Source of the DNA: Acidipropionibacterium jensenii DSM 20535 | Lineage (GTDB): Bacteria > Actinomycetota > Actinomycetes > Propionibacteriales > Propionibacteriaceae | Direction of reading: 5' to 3' | Length of the DNA: 64,000 bases | NCBI RefSeq assembly: GCF_000425285.1 | Contig: NZ_AUDD01000014.1 | Span: forward strand, 19,422-83,421 | Shown here: positions 16,388 to 25,568 of the stretch, piece after piece | Layout of the letters: every line of letters begins with the position of its first letter | Position numbering within the stretch: the stretch's first letter is position 1 | Position numbers and translations under genes: made by a program | Notes under the pieces: generated by a model | Told to the model about the DNA's origin: nothing | Database searches by the model: none | What the model saw: only the letters and a program-made list of their open reading frames with translations

Positions 16388-17241
16388 CCGGCGTCCTCCA
16401 TGTGGTCGCAGGTGACGAAGTCGATGAGCCGCTCCATCTCGGTGTTGAAGCGCGGGTCCAGGTCGTGCCAGTCGCGCACCCGGGCCAGCATGGCCTGCCA
16501 GGCCTTGCCGACGTCGGACTGGCCCTCGTGGGGAAGCCCGAGCCTTTTCAGGGTGCCGAGCTTGAAGTCCTCGTCCATCGGCACCTCGGGCCAGGCCTTC
16601 CGCCCGATCCGCTCGGGCTTGATGGCCTGCCACACGTCGATGAATCGGTGGCCGGTGATCATGACGTAGTCGCCGTAGCCGCCCTTGGCGACCTGGGCGG
16701 CGACCCGCGACTCCTTGGTTCCGGCCACCAGGTGGTCGACGAGCACGCCGAGGCGGTGCCCGGGGCCGGGCCGGAACTCGGCGACGATACCCACCAGATC
16801 GTCCATGCCGCCCATGAACTCCACGACGACGCCGACGTGGCGAAGGTCATCCCCCCAGATCTTCTCGACCAGTTCGGCGTCGTGGCGTCCCTCGACGTAG
16901 ATGCGGCTGGGCAGCGCCACCCTCGCGGCCTCGTGCTCGGGGCTGCTGAGGGAGCCCGACGCGGTGTGGGTGCGCCGGGCGGTGCCCTGGCGAGGGGGGA
17001 TGCACAGGTTGACCGGTTCGCCGTCGATCCAGAATCCCGGGCCGCCCGGGAAGGCCCGCCGGGCGCCACGGCGGTCCTCCAGGATCACCAGACCGTTCTC
17101 CCAGCCGACCACGGCACCGACATATCCGGTGGAGGGGTCCTCGACGACCAGGTCCAGCTGGAGGGGCACGTCGGTGCTCCTGGGGCGTCCCTGCTGCTGC
17201 CAGCCCGGTTGCAGGACATCGGAACTGTATCGATCAGCCAT
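16384..17241 (-). CDS. DUF3097 family protein
   Basis: 285 residues, an actinobacterial family of unknown function. The N-terminal half is beta-rich (YVGAVVGWENGLVILEDRRG). The C-terminal half has RIYVEGRHDAELVEKIWGDD followed by an acidic GGMDDL and GVLVDHLVAGTKES, a layout that recalls the Toprim fold (Glu in the first motif, Asp later); that reading is inference. ATG 17241 gives the usual family N-terminus MADRYSSDVLQP. It sits between hemW and an IMPase and overlaps the latter. Confidence 0.85.
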   Translation of the reverse strand: MADRYSSDVLQPGWQQQGRPRSTDVPLQLDLVVEDPSTGYVGAVVGWENGLVILEDRRGARRAFPGGPGFWIDGEPVNLCIPPRQGTARRTHTASGSLSSPEHEAARVALPSRIYVEGRHDAELVEKIWGDDLRHVGVVVEFMGGMDDLVGIVAEFRPGPGHRLGVLVDHLVAGTKESRVAAQVAKGGYGDYVMITGHRFIDVWQAIKPERIGRKAWPEVPMDEDFKLGTLKRLGLPHEGQSDVGKAWQAMLARVRDWHDLDPRFNTEMERLIDFVTCDHMEDAG

Positions 17242-17311
17242 GCACGCAACCTTAACGGCGCCCCCTGACATCACGAGCCGGGCCATGCGCGCCAGGCGGG
17301 CTCCTCGCCGC

Positions 17312-18511
17312 TCACACCAGCAGGTCGGTGATGATCCGGTCGGCCAGCAGGCGTCCCCTCAGGTTGAGTCGCAGCACCCCGTCGGACTCCTCCCCCAGCC
17401 CCTCGGCGGTCACCCGCCGGGCCCGGCCGAGCTCGTCGGCCCGCAGCTCGGCCAGCGGCAGCCCGTCGGCCAGCCGCAGCCTCAGCAGCACGGTCTCCTC
17501 GTGGTGCTCCTCGGGGCCCAGCACCTCCCCGTCGTCGACGGGCAGCTCCCCGTCGGCGCACAGTGCCGCGTAGCGCGCCGGATGCTTGACGTTCCACCAG
17601 CGGGCCCGGCCGAGGTGGGAGTGGGCCCCCGGACCGATCCCCCACCAGTCATGGCCCAGCCAGTAGGCCATGTTGTGCTCGGCCCGGTGCCGGTCGACCA
17701 GGCCGTCGGGGCCGGTGCTGGGCCTCGCCCAGTTGGACACCTCGTAGTTGACGAAGCCGGCCCCGGTGAGGATCTCCTCGCTGGCCAGGTACTTGTCGGC
17801 CAGGTCGTCCTCGTCTGTCATCGGCACCTCCCCGCGTCTGATCCGGGCCGCCAGCCGGGTGCCCTCCTCCACGATGAGGGAGTAGGCCGAGATGTGGTCG
17901 GGATCGGCCGACAGGGCGGTCCGCAGGCTGGTCCGCCACGACTCGAGGGTCTCCCCCGGGGTGCCGAAGATGAGGTCCAGGGAGATGTCGTCGAAGCCGC
18001 AGCGCCGCGCCAGCCGGGCCATCTCCACCGCCCGACCCGGGGTGTGGACGCGGTCCAGCAGCTTCAGGACCGCCCGGTCGGCCGACTGCATCCCCATCGA
18101 GAGCCGGTTGATCCCCGCCTCCAGCAGGCCGTCGAGGACCTCCTCGGAGAGGGTCTCGGGGTTGGCCTCGGTGGTCACCTCCGCGCCCGGAGCCAGCCCC
18201 CACACCTGTTGCACGTGGCGGACCAGACCGCCCAGCTGGTCGGGGGTGAGCATGGTCGGGGTTCCGCCCCCGAAGAACACCGTGGACGCCGGGCGGGCGT
18301 CGTGGCCGGCCAGCGCGGACGCAGCGGCCTCGATCTCGCCGTGCGCGGCGCGCAGATAACGCTGGCCGGCATCGGGCCCCTGACTGGCCAGAACATAGGT
18401 GTTGAAGTCGCAGTAGCCGCACCGGGAGGCGCAGAAGGGGACATGGATGTAGACGCTGAAGGGACGGTCGCCGGACCACTGGCCGGCCTCGTCCAGTGGG
18501 TGAAATGTCAC
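17312..18511 (-). CDS. hemW: Radical SAM heme chaperone HemW
   Basis: Radical SAM protein formerly annotated as oxygen-independent coproporphyrinogen oxidase; HemW family members deliver heme to membrane cytochromes. 399 residues. The [4Fe-4S] motif is CASRCGYC (CxxxCxxC) near residue 27, the SAM-binding GGGTP near 76, and the HemW-specific HNMAYW motif lies in the C-terminal half. GTG 18511 is the chosen start; a weak AGGA is upstream. It diverges from the solute-binding protein gene with 24 bp between start codons. Confidence 0.92.
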   Translation of the reverse strand: MTFHPLDEAGQWSGDRPFSVYIHVPFCASRCGYCDFNTYVLASQGPDAGQRYLRAAHGEIEAAASALAGHDARPASTVFFGGGTPTMLTPDQLGGLVRHVQQVWGLAPGAEVTTEANPETLSEEVLDGLLEAGINRLSMGMQSADRAVLKLLDRVHTPGRAVEMARLARRCGFDDISLDLIFGTPGETLESWRTSLRTALSADPDHISAYSLIVEEGTRLAARIRRGEVPMTDEDDLADKYLASEEILTGAGFVNYEVSNWARPSTGPDGLVDRHRAEHNMAYWLGHDWWGIGPGAHSHLGRARWWNVKHPARYAALCADGELPVDDGEVLGPEEHHEETVLLRLRLADGLPLAELRADELGRARRVTAEGLGEESDGVLRLNLRGRLLADRIITDLLV

Positions 18512-18522
18512 CGTTGCGGTCC

Positions 18523-18528
18523 TAAGCT
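18523..18528 (+). promoter_or_regulatory. -10 box for the solute-binding protein gene (leaderless)
   Basis: TAAGCT ends 7 nt before ATG 18536, with no ribosome-binding site between. This spacing puts the transcription start at the ATG. The box lies in the 24-bp gap to divergent hemW. Confidence 0.4.
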
Positions 18529-18535
18529 TCGAGTC

Positions 18536-19831
18536 ATGAACTTCTCCCGACGTCACTTCATCACGGGCGCGACCGGTCTCGCCGCAGCTGCTGTCCTGTC
18601 CGCCTGCGGCTCGAACTCCGGTGGTGTGAGCACCGGATCGAATGCCAGTGCCTCCGGGGGTTCCGGCTCCGCAAAGCTCATCCAGTGGTACCACGAGTAC
18701 GGCGAGAAGGGCGTCCAGGACGCCGTCAACCGCTACGCCAAGGCCTACAAGAATGCCGACGTGACGGTGAAGTGGAACCCCGGCACCGACTACATGACCC
18801 TGCTGGCCACCACCCTGCTGTCGGGCAACGGCGTCCCCGACGTCTTCGAGTCGGAGAACGGCGCCACCCTGGACATGATCCAGAAGGGCCAGGTCGTCGA
18901 CCTCACCGACACCATCGGCGACTCCGCGAGCAAGTTCTCCAAGCCCGTCCTGGAGCGGATGACCTACCAGGGCAAGATCTACGCGGCCCCCCAGGTCGTC
19001 GACATGCAGATGCTCTACTACCGCAAGTCGGTGCTGGAGAAGGCCAAGGTGGAGCCGCCGAAGACCTTCGCCGATCTGTTGAAGGCCGCCAAGGCCGTGC
19101 GGACCAACACCATGGGCGGGTTCTTCGCCGGCAACGACGGCGGCCTGGGAGTGCTGGCCAACATGCTGGTCTGGAGCGCCGGCTTCGACCAGCTCAACAG
19201 CGACGACTCCGACCTGGGATTCATGGAGTCCAACTTCCTGGACGGCGTCAACGCCTACCGGGACTTCTACGCCTCCGGCGCCCTGCTCACCAGCGCCTCC
19301 AAGGACTGGTTCGACGGCTCCCCCTTCGTCAATGGGGAGACCGCGATGCAGTGGACCGGACTGTGGGCGCTGAACGACATCAAGAAGAAGTGGGGCGACG
19401 ACTTCGGCGTCCTGCCCTTCCCGGCGATCGGCTCCACCGGCCGCCAGTCGGTGCCCTTCGGTGCCTACGGCTCCTGCGCCGCGGCCAAGGGTGCCAGTAA
19501 CAATGTCAGCGGCGCCAAGGCCTTCATCAAGTGGCTGTGGGTCGACCAGACCGACAAGCAGATCGACTTCGCGAACTCCTACGGCACCCACATCCCGGCC
19601 CGCACCGACCTGGTGAGCCAAGCCTCCCAGATCGCCAGCGGGGCCGGCCGCGACGCGGCCGAGTTCGTCGACAAGCTGGGGCACGCCTCCGGTCTGCTGT
19701 GGACCAGCACCATCTCCGACGCCTTCAACGCCGCCCTCACCAATGTCGTCAAGAAGAAGGCCAACGCCAAGACGGAGTTCGCGGCCGTGCAGAAGACCGC
19801 CCAGAGCGAGCTGAAGCGCATCAAGAAGTGA
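18536..19831 (+). CDS. Extracellular solute-binding lipoprotein of a sugar-type ABC importer
   Basis: 431 residues, family 1 solute-binding protein. The N-terminus has a twin-arginine motif SRRHFI and a lipobox LSAC at about 21-24, so it looks like a Tat-exported lipoprotein. The mature part has the two-lobe pattern of carbohydrate-binding proteins (PDVFESENGATL, WTGLWALNDIKKKWGDDFGV). The stop overlaps the start of the first permease. Which sugar is bound cannot be told; no glycosidase or LacI regulator is adjacent. Confidence 0.92.
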   Translation: MNFSRRHFITGATGLAAAAVLSACGSNSGGVSTGSNASASGGSGSAKLIQWYHEYGEKGVQDAVNRYAKAYKNADVTVKWNPGTDYMTLLATTLLSGNGVPDVFESENGATLDMIQKGQVVDLTDTIGDSASKFSKPVLERMTYQGKIYAAPQVVDMQMLYYRKSVLEKAKVEPPKTFADLLKAAKAVRTNTMGGFFAGNDGGLGVLANMLVWSAGFDQLNSDDSDLGFMESNFLDGVNAYRDFYASGALLTSASKDWFDGSPFVNGETAMQWTGLWALNDIKKKWGDDFGVLPFPAIGSTGRQSVPFGAYGSCAAAKGASNNVSGAKAFIKWLWVDQTDKQIDFANSYGTHIPARTDLVSQASQIASGAGRDAAEFVDKLGHASGLLWTSTISDAFNAALTNVVKKKANAKTEFAAVQKTAQSELKRIKK

Positions 19832-20793
19832 GTATCGCACCAGCGGTCCCCACCGGGCAGACCGCCCGCCACAGGTCTTTGTGGGACCGGATCCGCGGAC
19901 GGCAGGGGCGCAACCTGTGGTTCGCCGTCTTCGTCACCCCCTTCCTGGTGGGGCTGCTGGTGTTCGTCTACGTTCCGATCGTCTGGAGCGCCTATCTGTC
20001 CTTCTTCGACGCCCGGGCGACCATCCGGCCGACCCACTTCGTCGGACTGGCCAACTACCGGTACCTGCTGGCAGACCCGTTGTTCCGCGACTCGATGCTC
20101 ACCTTCATCATCTTCGCGGTGGTCATCGTCCCGGTCACCTATGCCTGTTCGCTGGCCCTGGCGCTGGCCCTGGACAATGTGGGCCGACTGCGCGCCTTCT
20201 TCCGGTCGGTGTTCTTCATCCCCACCGCCTGCTCCTACGTGGTGGCCGCCATGGTCTGGCGGCTGTCCTTCTTCAACGGGGCGCGGTTCGGCCTCATCAA
20301 CTCGGTGCTGGCGAGCCTGGGCCTGGGAACCGTCGACTGGCTCGGCGGCGCGAACTCCTGGTACTGGCTGGCGCTGGTCTCGCTGCGGTTGTGGCTGCAG
20401 GTCGGCTACTACATGATCCTGCTCATCGCCGGGCTCAACCAGATCCCGGTCGACACCTATGAGGCGGCCGCCATCGACGGGGCCTCCGGCTGGCGCAGGC
20501 TGCGCTACATCACCCTGCCGCAGCTGCGCTCGACGAGCAACGCGGTGCTCATGCTGCTGCTCATCGGGGCCTTCCAGGCCTTCGACGAGTTCTACAACAT
20601 GCTGTCCACCGCCGGCTCCTACCCGCCGTACGCGCGGCCGCCGCTGCTGCACCTGTACATGATCAGCGTCGGCGGATCCCAGCAGGACCTGGGACTCGGC
20701 GGCGCCGGAACGATGATCCTCACCGCCGTCATCGTGGTCTTCGGACTCCTCCAGAACTGGTGGGTCACCCGCGCCGACAGGAGACAGTCATGA
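19828..20793 (+). CDS. ABC transporter permease, MalF/UgpA type
   Basis: First membrane subunit of the importer, 321 residues, six hydrophobic segments. The EAA loop that contacts the ATPase reads EAAAIDGASGWRRLRYITLP (near 222-241). GTG 19828 overlaps the previous stop by 4 bp and the 3' end overlaps the next permease by 4 bp, giving tight translational coupling through the operon. Confidence 0.93.
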   Translation: MSIAPAVPTGQTARHRSLWDRIRGRQGRNLWFAVFVTPFLVGLLVFVYVPIVWSAYLSFFDARATIRPTHFVGLANYRYLLADPLFRDSMLTFIIFAVVIVPVTYACSLALALALDNVGRLRAFFRSVFFIPTACSYVVAAMVWRLSFFNGARFGLINSVLASLGLGTVDWLGGANSWYWLALVSLRLWLQVGYYMILLIAGLNQIPVDTYEAAAIDGASGWRRLRYITLPQLRSTSNAVLMLLLIGAFQAFDEFYNMLSTAGSYPPYARPPLLHLYMISVGGSQQDLGLGGAGTMILTAVIVVFGLLQNWWVTRADRRQS

Positions 20794-21650
20794 GCGAGTC
20801 GTCATCGGCCTCCCGGATGGTCCAGGGGAGAGTGGGCCGGATCACCCACGCCGTCAAGGTCGTCCTCCTGCTGGGGCTGTCGGTGGTCTTCCTGCTGCCC
20901 TTCTACGTCATCTTCCGCAACGCCTTCACCTCCGACGCCGGGTTCGTCTCCCCGCAGTGGCGCTGGATCCCCGACAATCTCAACCCGTCGGTGATCACCG
21001 GCCTGTTCTCCGACTCGGACCTGGGCCTGGCCAGCGCGATGATGCACTCCGCCGTGCAGTCGGTGGGCCAGACGGTGCTCACCGTCATCGTGAGCTTCAT
21101 GGCCGGCTACGGGCTGGCCAGGTTCACCAACCGGGCCGCCGGGGTGATCCTCAAGCTCACCATCCTCACCCTGATGGTGCCGGCCGCGGTGACCTTCGTG
21201 CCGAGCTTCATCATGACCAGCGAGTTCGGCTGGATCGACTCCTACCGGGGCCTCATCATCCCGGTGATGTTCTCGGCCTTCGCCACCTACCTGTTCCGCC
21301 AGTCCCTGCTCGGCTTCCCCAAGGAGCTCGAGGAGGCCGCCGAGCTGGACGGCGCCAACCCGTGGACGGTGATGTGGCGAGTGGTGCTTCCCAACTCGAT
21401 GGGGATCGTCGCCGCCGTGTTCACCATCACCTTCATCGGCGCATGGAACGCCTTCCTGTGGCCGCTGCTGGTGGCCCGCGACAACACCCGGACCATCCAG
21501 CTCACGCTGAGCCGGTTCATGACCAGCCAGGGGGTCGACTACGCCCAGCTGTTCGCCGGGGCCCTGGTGGCCATCATCCCGGTGGTGATCGTCTTCCTCT
21601 TCCTGCAGCGCTACCTCGCTCAGGCGGTGACCACCTCGGGGCTGGACTGA
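20790..21650 (+). CDS. ABC transporter permease, MalG/UgpE type
   Basis: Second membrane subunit, 286 residues with six hydrophobic segments. The EAA motif reads EEAAELDGANPWTVMWRVVL (near 185). ATG 20790 has ACAGGAGACAG just upstream. The operon stops here: no ATPase gene follows, so the importer must use an ATPase encoded elsewhere, as MsiK serves many actinobacterial sugar importers. A strong hairpin follows the stop codon. Confidence 0.93.
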   Translation: MSESSSASRMVQGRVGRITHAVKVVLLLGLSVVFLLPFYVIFRNAFTSDAGFVSPQWRWIPDNLNPSVITGLFSDSDLGLASAMMHSAVQSVGQTVLTVIVSFMAGYGLARFTNRAAGVILKLTILTLMVPAAVTFVPSFIMTSEFGWIDSYRGLIIPVMFSAFATYLFRQSLLGFPKELEEAAELDGANPWTVMWRVVLPNSMGIVAAVFTITFIGAWNAFLWPLLVARDNTRTIQLTLSRFMTSQGVDYAQLFAGALVAIIPVVIVFLFLQRYLAQAVTTSGLD

Positions 21651-21679
21651 CCGGCACTGGACCTGACCCGGCTCGGGTC

Positions 21680-21707
21680 CGACTGACCCGGCCGCGGGGC
21701 TCAGTCG
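21680..21707. terminator. Bidirectional hairpin terminator
   Basis: CGACTGA...TCAGTCG outer stem enclosing CCCG-GCCG-CGGG, between the convergent ABC permease and reductase genes; its right arm includes the reductase stop. A second small hairpin (GACCCG-GCT-CGGGTC, 21665-21679) precedes it. Confidence 0.6.
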
Positions 21708-22273
21708 GCCGACCGGACGTACTCCTCGATCGCCACACCGGACCCGAAGGTCCGGCAGCCGACCAGATCGAAGCGGATCATCGTCGGGTCGGCGGGGCCG
21801 AACAGCCGGATCCCGTCCCCGAGCACGATCGGGTTGCGCTTGAGGATGAGCCGGTCGATCTCGGGCAGCAGGGAGCCGGCGAGGGTCCCTCCCCCGCACA
21901 GATAGATCCCCAGTCCCGGTTGCTCCTTGAGCTGGCGGACGGTGGCCAGCGGGTCGGCAGTGAAGGTCACCCCCTCGGGTGCCGGTTTGCCGGACCGGGT
22001 GGCGACGTACTCCGCCAGGTGGGAGTAGGGCCGGGTGATCCCCTCGCGCAGTGCGATGTCGTAGCTGGCGCGGCCCTGGATCACCGTGTCGAAGCGGTCT
22101 CCCGCGGCGCTGAGCCCCAGGGCCGACAGGACGTGGGCCGGTATCGCGTCGGAGAACTCCGAGACCATGGTGGCCACGTGGTCCCCCTCCAGCGGAAAGG
22201 CGTCGTAGCTGCCGTCGGGTGCGGCGATGTAGCCGTCGATCGAGACCGCGACGTAGTAGACGAGTTCGCGCAT
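21701..22273 (-). CDS. Dihydrofolate reductase / RibD C-terminal-like protein
   Basis: 190 residues of the RibD_C/YyaP-type family. The N-terminal beta strand and DGYIA motif (YVAVSIDGYIAAPDGSYD) and the later nucleotide-binding GIYLCGGGTLAGSLL are typical of NAD(P)H-binding members. Such stand-alone proteins are not true folate reductases in most cases; the substrate is unknown. It diverges from the TetR regulator gene, whose operators lie about 60 bp upstream, so shared regulation is possible. Confidence 0.88.
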   Translation of the reverse strand: MRELVYYVAVSIDGYIAAPDGSYDAFPLEGDHVATMVSEFSDAIPAHVLSALGLSAAGDRFDTVIQGRASYDIALREGITRPYSHLAEYVATRSGKPAPEGVTFTADPLATVRQLKEQPGLGIYLCGGGTLAGSLLPEIDRLILKRNPIVLGDGIRLFGPADPTMIRFDLVGCRTFGSGVAIEEYVRSAD

Positions 22274-22330
22274 GACACTCCCATCGTCGGTGATGTGTGC
22301 TGCTGGATCGTCCAGGGTACTTGACAGACC

Positions 22331-22366
22331 TTGAACGCGCGTTCAGCATATTGAACGTGAGTTCAA
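22331..22366. promoter_or_regulatory. Tandem TetR-type operators with promoter
   Basis: Two inverted repeats of the form TTGAAC-N4-GTTCA(A): TTGAACGCGCGTTCAG at 22331-22346 and TTGAACGTGAGTTCAA at 22351-22366, centres 20 bp (two helix turns) apart. A TTGACA -35-like hexamer (22321-22326) lies just upstream, so bound repressor would cover the promoter of the TetR-ABC operon and could also affect the divergent reductase gene. Confidence 0.75.
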
Positions 22367-22419
22367 CACCAGCGGAGCACGTGAGTTCAACATCGGGAGA
22401 GCACGTGAGTTCCACACCT
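22357..22419 (+). repeat. 24-bp repeats carrying successive GTG start codons
   Basis: Two full copies and one partial copy of a 24-bp unit beginning gtgagttcaaca and ending gagcac, starting at 22357, 22381 and 22405. The copies are in phase with the TetR gene and would encode VSST-x-x-EH three times. Each begins with a possible GTG start; the second and third have GGAG or GGGAGAG just upstream. The first copy overlaps the operator. Confidence 0.85.
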
Positions 22420-23055
22420 GAGGACCTGCTGCCCAGTGCGCGCATCCGCCTGGCGGCTCTGGAACTGTTCGGCAGCCAGGGCTTCGACAGGACGACGGTG
22501 CGTCAGATCGCCGCCCTCGCCGGCGTCTCCCCCGGCCTCGTGATCCACCACTTCGGCAGCAAGCACGACCTGCGGCTGGCCTGCGACGCCTACGCCTGCC
22601 AGCTGTTCGACGACGAACGGGTCTTCCTCAAGGACTCCGGCCCGATGCCCAGCCTGGAGAGCTGGGTGCACGACCACCCTGACCTGCAGCCGGTGATGAC
22701 CTATCTCGTGCAGTGCCTGCGCGGCGGTGGGGAGATGGCCGACCGGGCCTACCAGCTGCTCTGCTCGGTCAGCGAGGACCTGCTCACCGAGGCGGAGAGT
22801 CAGGGTCTGGTCCGGCTGCCCGCCGACCGGGAGGCGGCGATCGCCCTGCTGGCCACCTGGAGCGCCGGCCTGCAGATCCTCAGCGACCTGTTCGCCCGCC
22901 GTCTGGGCGGCCGGCACCTCACCGATCCCGAGGTGATGCGCCGCTACGCCGTCGCCGCCACTGAACTGCTCAGCAACGGCGTGCTCTCGCCCTCCTACAC
23001 CGAGACCCTCCGACGGGTCATCGAACCCTCCGACGATCAGGAGTCACGATCATGA
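22405..23055 (+). CDS. TetR-family transcriptional regulator
   Basis: About 216 residues. The N-terminal helix-turn-helix reads [20 protein letters not shown]...[19 protein letters not shown], followed by an all-helical ligand domain. Start choice is uncertain: GTG 22405 has the best ribosome-binding site (GGGAG, 5 nt away), but in-frame GTGs at 22381 and 22357 are equally possible because the start region is triplicated. The stop overlaps the ATG of the ABC ATPase. It probably represses its own exporter operon through the TTGAAC operators. Confidence 0.9.
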   Translation: MSSTPEDLLPSARIRLAALELFGSQGFDRTTVRQIAALAGVSPGLVIHHFGSKHDLRLACDAYACQLFDDERVFLKDSGPMPSLESWVHDHPDLQPVMTYLVQCLRGGGEMADRAYQLLCSVSEDLLTEAESQGLVRLPADREAAIALLATWSAGLQILSDLFARRLGGRHLTDPEVMRRYAVAATELLSNGVLSPSYTETLRRVIEPSDDQESRS

Positions 23056-23957
23056 CTGAACCAGCGATCCGTACCGAGGGGCTGGTCAAGACCTTCGGGC
23101 CGGTGCGGGCCCTCGACGGCCTCGACCTCACCGTCCCCACCGGATCGGTCCGGGGATTCCTCGGACCCAACGGGGCCGGGAAGTCCACCACCATCCGCGT
23201 CCTGCTGGGCCTGCTGCGCGCCGACTCGGGGACCGTGCGACTGCTGGGCGGGGACCCCTGGTCCCAGGCCCCCGCGCTGCACCGCCGGCTGGCCTATGTG
23301 CCCGGCGAGGTGAACCTGTGGCCCAATCTCACCGGCGGGGAGGCCATCGACCTGCTGGGCAGGGCCCGCGGGGGGATCGACGCCGCCCGGCGCGACGCGC
23401 TCATCGAGCAGTTCGCCCTGGATCCGCGACGTCGCACCCGCGCCTATTCCAAGGGCAACCGGCAGAAGGTCGCACTCATCGCAGCCCTGGCCAGCGACGC
23501 CGAACTGCTCCTCCTCGACGAGCCGACATCGGGCCTCGACCCGCTGATGGAGCGGGTCTTCACCGACCTGATCCGCCAGGAGTCCGGCCAGGGACGCACC
23601 GTCCTGCTGTCCAGCCACATCCTCTCGGAGGTCGAGAAGCTGTGCGACTCGGTCTCGATCATCCGCGCCGGGCGCATCGTCGAGACCGGCACCCTGGCCC
23701 AGTTGCGCCACCTCCACAGCCTCGAGGTGGTCGCCGAGCTGGCCACCCCGCCCGCCGGTCTGGACCGGCTGTCCGGACTGCACGACCTGTCGGTGGAGGG
23801 CACCACCGTGCGCGCCCATGTGGACGCCGACGGCCTGGACGACCTGCTGACCGCGCTGACCCGGTGCGGGGTGCGGTCCCTCACCTCGACTCCCCCGAGT
23901 CTGGAGGAGCTCTTCCTCAGCCACTACTCCGATCCCACCGAGGAGGTCTCGCGATGA
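23052..23957 (+). CDS. ABC exporter ATP-binding protein
   Basis: 301 residues, DrrA/CcmA-like ATPase. Walker [10 protein letters not shown] near residue 38, signature YSKGNRQKV, Walker [14 protein letters not shown], switch SSHILSE, and a C-terminal regulatory tail ending in [10 protein letters not shown]. It overlaps both the TetR gene and the permease gene by 4 bp, forming a three-gene operon. It powers efflux of an unknown, probably hydrophobic or toxic, compound. Confidence 0.92.
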   Translation: MTEPAIRTEGLVKTFGPVRALDGLDLTVPTGSVRGFLGPNGAGKSTTIRVLLGLLRADSGTVRLLGGDPWSQAPALHRRLAYVPGEVNLWPNLTGGEAIDLLGRARGGIDAARRDALIEQFALDPRRRTRAYSKGNRQKVALIAALASDAELLLLDEPTSGLDPLMERVFTDLIRQESGQGRTVLLSSHILSEVEKLCDSVSIIRAGRIVETGTLAQLRHLHSLEVVAELATPPAGLDRLSGLHDLSVEGTTVRAHVDADGLDDLLTALTRCGVRSLTSTPPSLEELFLSHYSDPTEEVSR

Positions 23958-25561
23958 CCACTCTCACCGGGACCGGCCTGTGCCTGCGGGCCGCACTGAG
24001 ACGGGACCGCCTGTTCTGGTTGTGCTGGATCGTGGTGCTGGCATTGATGCCGGCCTTCACCGCGATGAAGTACGACGAGCTCATCCCGGCCGGCAGCGAC
24101 CCGCGCCTCACGCTGGCTCCGCTGGCCGCCAACCCGGCGATGCAGGCCCTTCTCGGGCCGGCCTTCGACATCTACACCAAGGGCGGGTTCACCTTCTGGC
24201 GGGCCGGCGGGTTCACCGCCATCTTCGCCGGGATGATGACCGGTTTCGCGATCATCCGGTCGACCCGCGCCGAGGAGGAGGCCGGCCGCCTCGAGCTCGT
24301 CCGGGCCGGGGCGATCGGACGCCACGCGCCCCTGGTGGCGGCCCTCCTGGAGTCCCTGCTGGGTGCGGTGGCCGCCGGAGTGGTCACCGCCGCGGCCTGC
24401 ATGGCCGCCGGACTGGGGACCCGCGGGTCGCTGGCCGGCGGGCTGGCCCTGACCTGCTGCGGCCTGGTGATGGCCGGCGCGGGCGCCGTGATCGGCCAGG
24501 TCTTCGAGAGTGCCAGGACCGCCAGGGCCTGGACCGTCGGCATCGTGTTCGGCGGGATGTTCCTGATCCGGATGATGATCGACGGGGCCGGGACGGACTC
24601 GGGCCGGGCCTGGCTGCGCTGGGCCGTTCCCCTGGAGTGGGGACTGTTGATCCGTCCCTGGGCCGGGGAACGGTGGTGGGTGGCGGCACTGCCTCTCGCC
24701 CTCTTCCTGGCCCTGTCCCTGCTGGCCCTGAGGCTGGAGTCTGTCCGCGACCACGGCGCCGGGCTGAGGGCGTCGCGGCCGGGCCGGGCGCGGGCCTCCG
24801 TGCTGCTCTCGGGCCCCTTCGGGCTGGCCTGGAGGTTGCAGCGCAACGGCCTGATCGGCTGGGCCATCGGCCTGCTGGTGGGTGCCGCCGGCACCGGCTC
24901 GATCGTCAGCCAGACCGGGGCCTCCCTGGCGAGGAACCCGCAGTTGGCCGAGTATCTCGACCGGATGGGCGGATCCCACGACTTCGAGGTGTCCTCCTAC
25001 GTCGCGATGCTCACCATTCTTGCCGGTATCGCCGGGGTGATGGCCGCCGTCCTCATCGGCAGCCTGCACCGGGAGGAGGCCAACGGCCACCTGGAGTCGC
25101 TGCTGGCGACCTCGGTGAGCCGCTGGCGGGCGGCCGCCTCCCATCTGGTGTGGGCGCTGGCGGCACCGGTGGTCCTGATGGTCGGCGTCGGGGCGCTGCT
25201 CCCGCTGTCCCAGGCCCGCTCCGACGGCGACTACTCGCTGATCGGCCAGTACGCCCGCTCGGCGGCCGCCCTGGCACCCGGGATGCTGCTGATCTGCGGG
25301 ATCGCGATGGCCCTGCTGGGGTGGCTCCCCCGGCTGTTCAACCTGGTGTGGGTGGTGATCGGCTGGACCCTGTTCACCACCTGGTTCGCCGCACTCATCA
25401 ACCTGCCGGCGAGCGTGGCGAGGGTCCAGCCCTGGGGATACCTGTCCTTCCTGCCCCGCGACACGATGGACTGGACCCCCTTCCTGGTGGAGACGGGGAT
25501 CGCTGTGGTGCTCGTCGGCGTCGGCCTGATCGGCTACCGCCGACGAGACATCACGGCGTGA
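23954..25561 (+). CDS. ABC exporter membrane protein, polyketide-antibiotic exporter type
   Basis: 535 residues with about 12 hydrophobic segments in two similar halves, as in large actinobacterial permeases annotated as exporters of polyketide antibiotics. The first half carries the charged loop [18 protein letters not shown] and the second half [20 protein letters not shown], the paired amphipathic coupling segments of this family. GAGGAGGT lies before ATG 23954. It ends 7 bp from the convergent acs gene. Confidence 0.88.
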   Translation: MTTLTGTGLCLRAALRRDRLFWLCWIVVLALMPAFTAMKYDELIPAGSDPRLTLAPLAANPAMQALLGPAFDIYTKGGFTFWRAGGFTAIFAGMMTGFAIIRSTRAEEEAGRLELVRAGAIGRHAPLVAALLESLLGAVAAGVVTAAACMAAGLGTRGSLAGGLALTCCGLVMAGAGAVIGQVFESARTARAWTVGIVFGGMFLIRMMIDGAGTDSGRAWLRWAVPLEWGLLIRPWAGERWWVAALPLALFLALSLLALRLESVRDHGAGLRASRPGRARASVLLSGPFGLAWRLQRNGLIGWAIGLLVGAAGTGSIVSQTGASLARNPQLAEYLDRMGGSHDFEVSSYVAMLTILAGIAGVMAAVLIGSLHREEANGHLESLLATSVSRWRAAASHLVWALAAPVVLMVGVGALLPLSQARSDGDYSLIGQYARSAAALAPGMLLICGIAMALLGWLPRLFNLVWVVIGWTLFTTWFAALINLPASVARVQPWGYLSFLPRDTMDWTPFLVETGIAVVLVGVGLIGYRRRDITA

Positions 25562-25568
25562 TCGCGTC

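Noticed and set aside
16901..18535. Upstream extension of the solute-binding protein frame
   Set aside because: It runs antisense through hemW and DUF3097; the Tat/lipoprotein signal peptide starts exactly at 18536.
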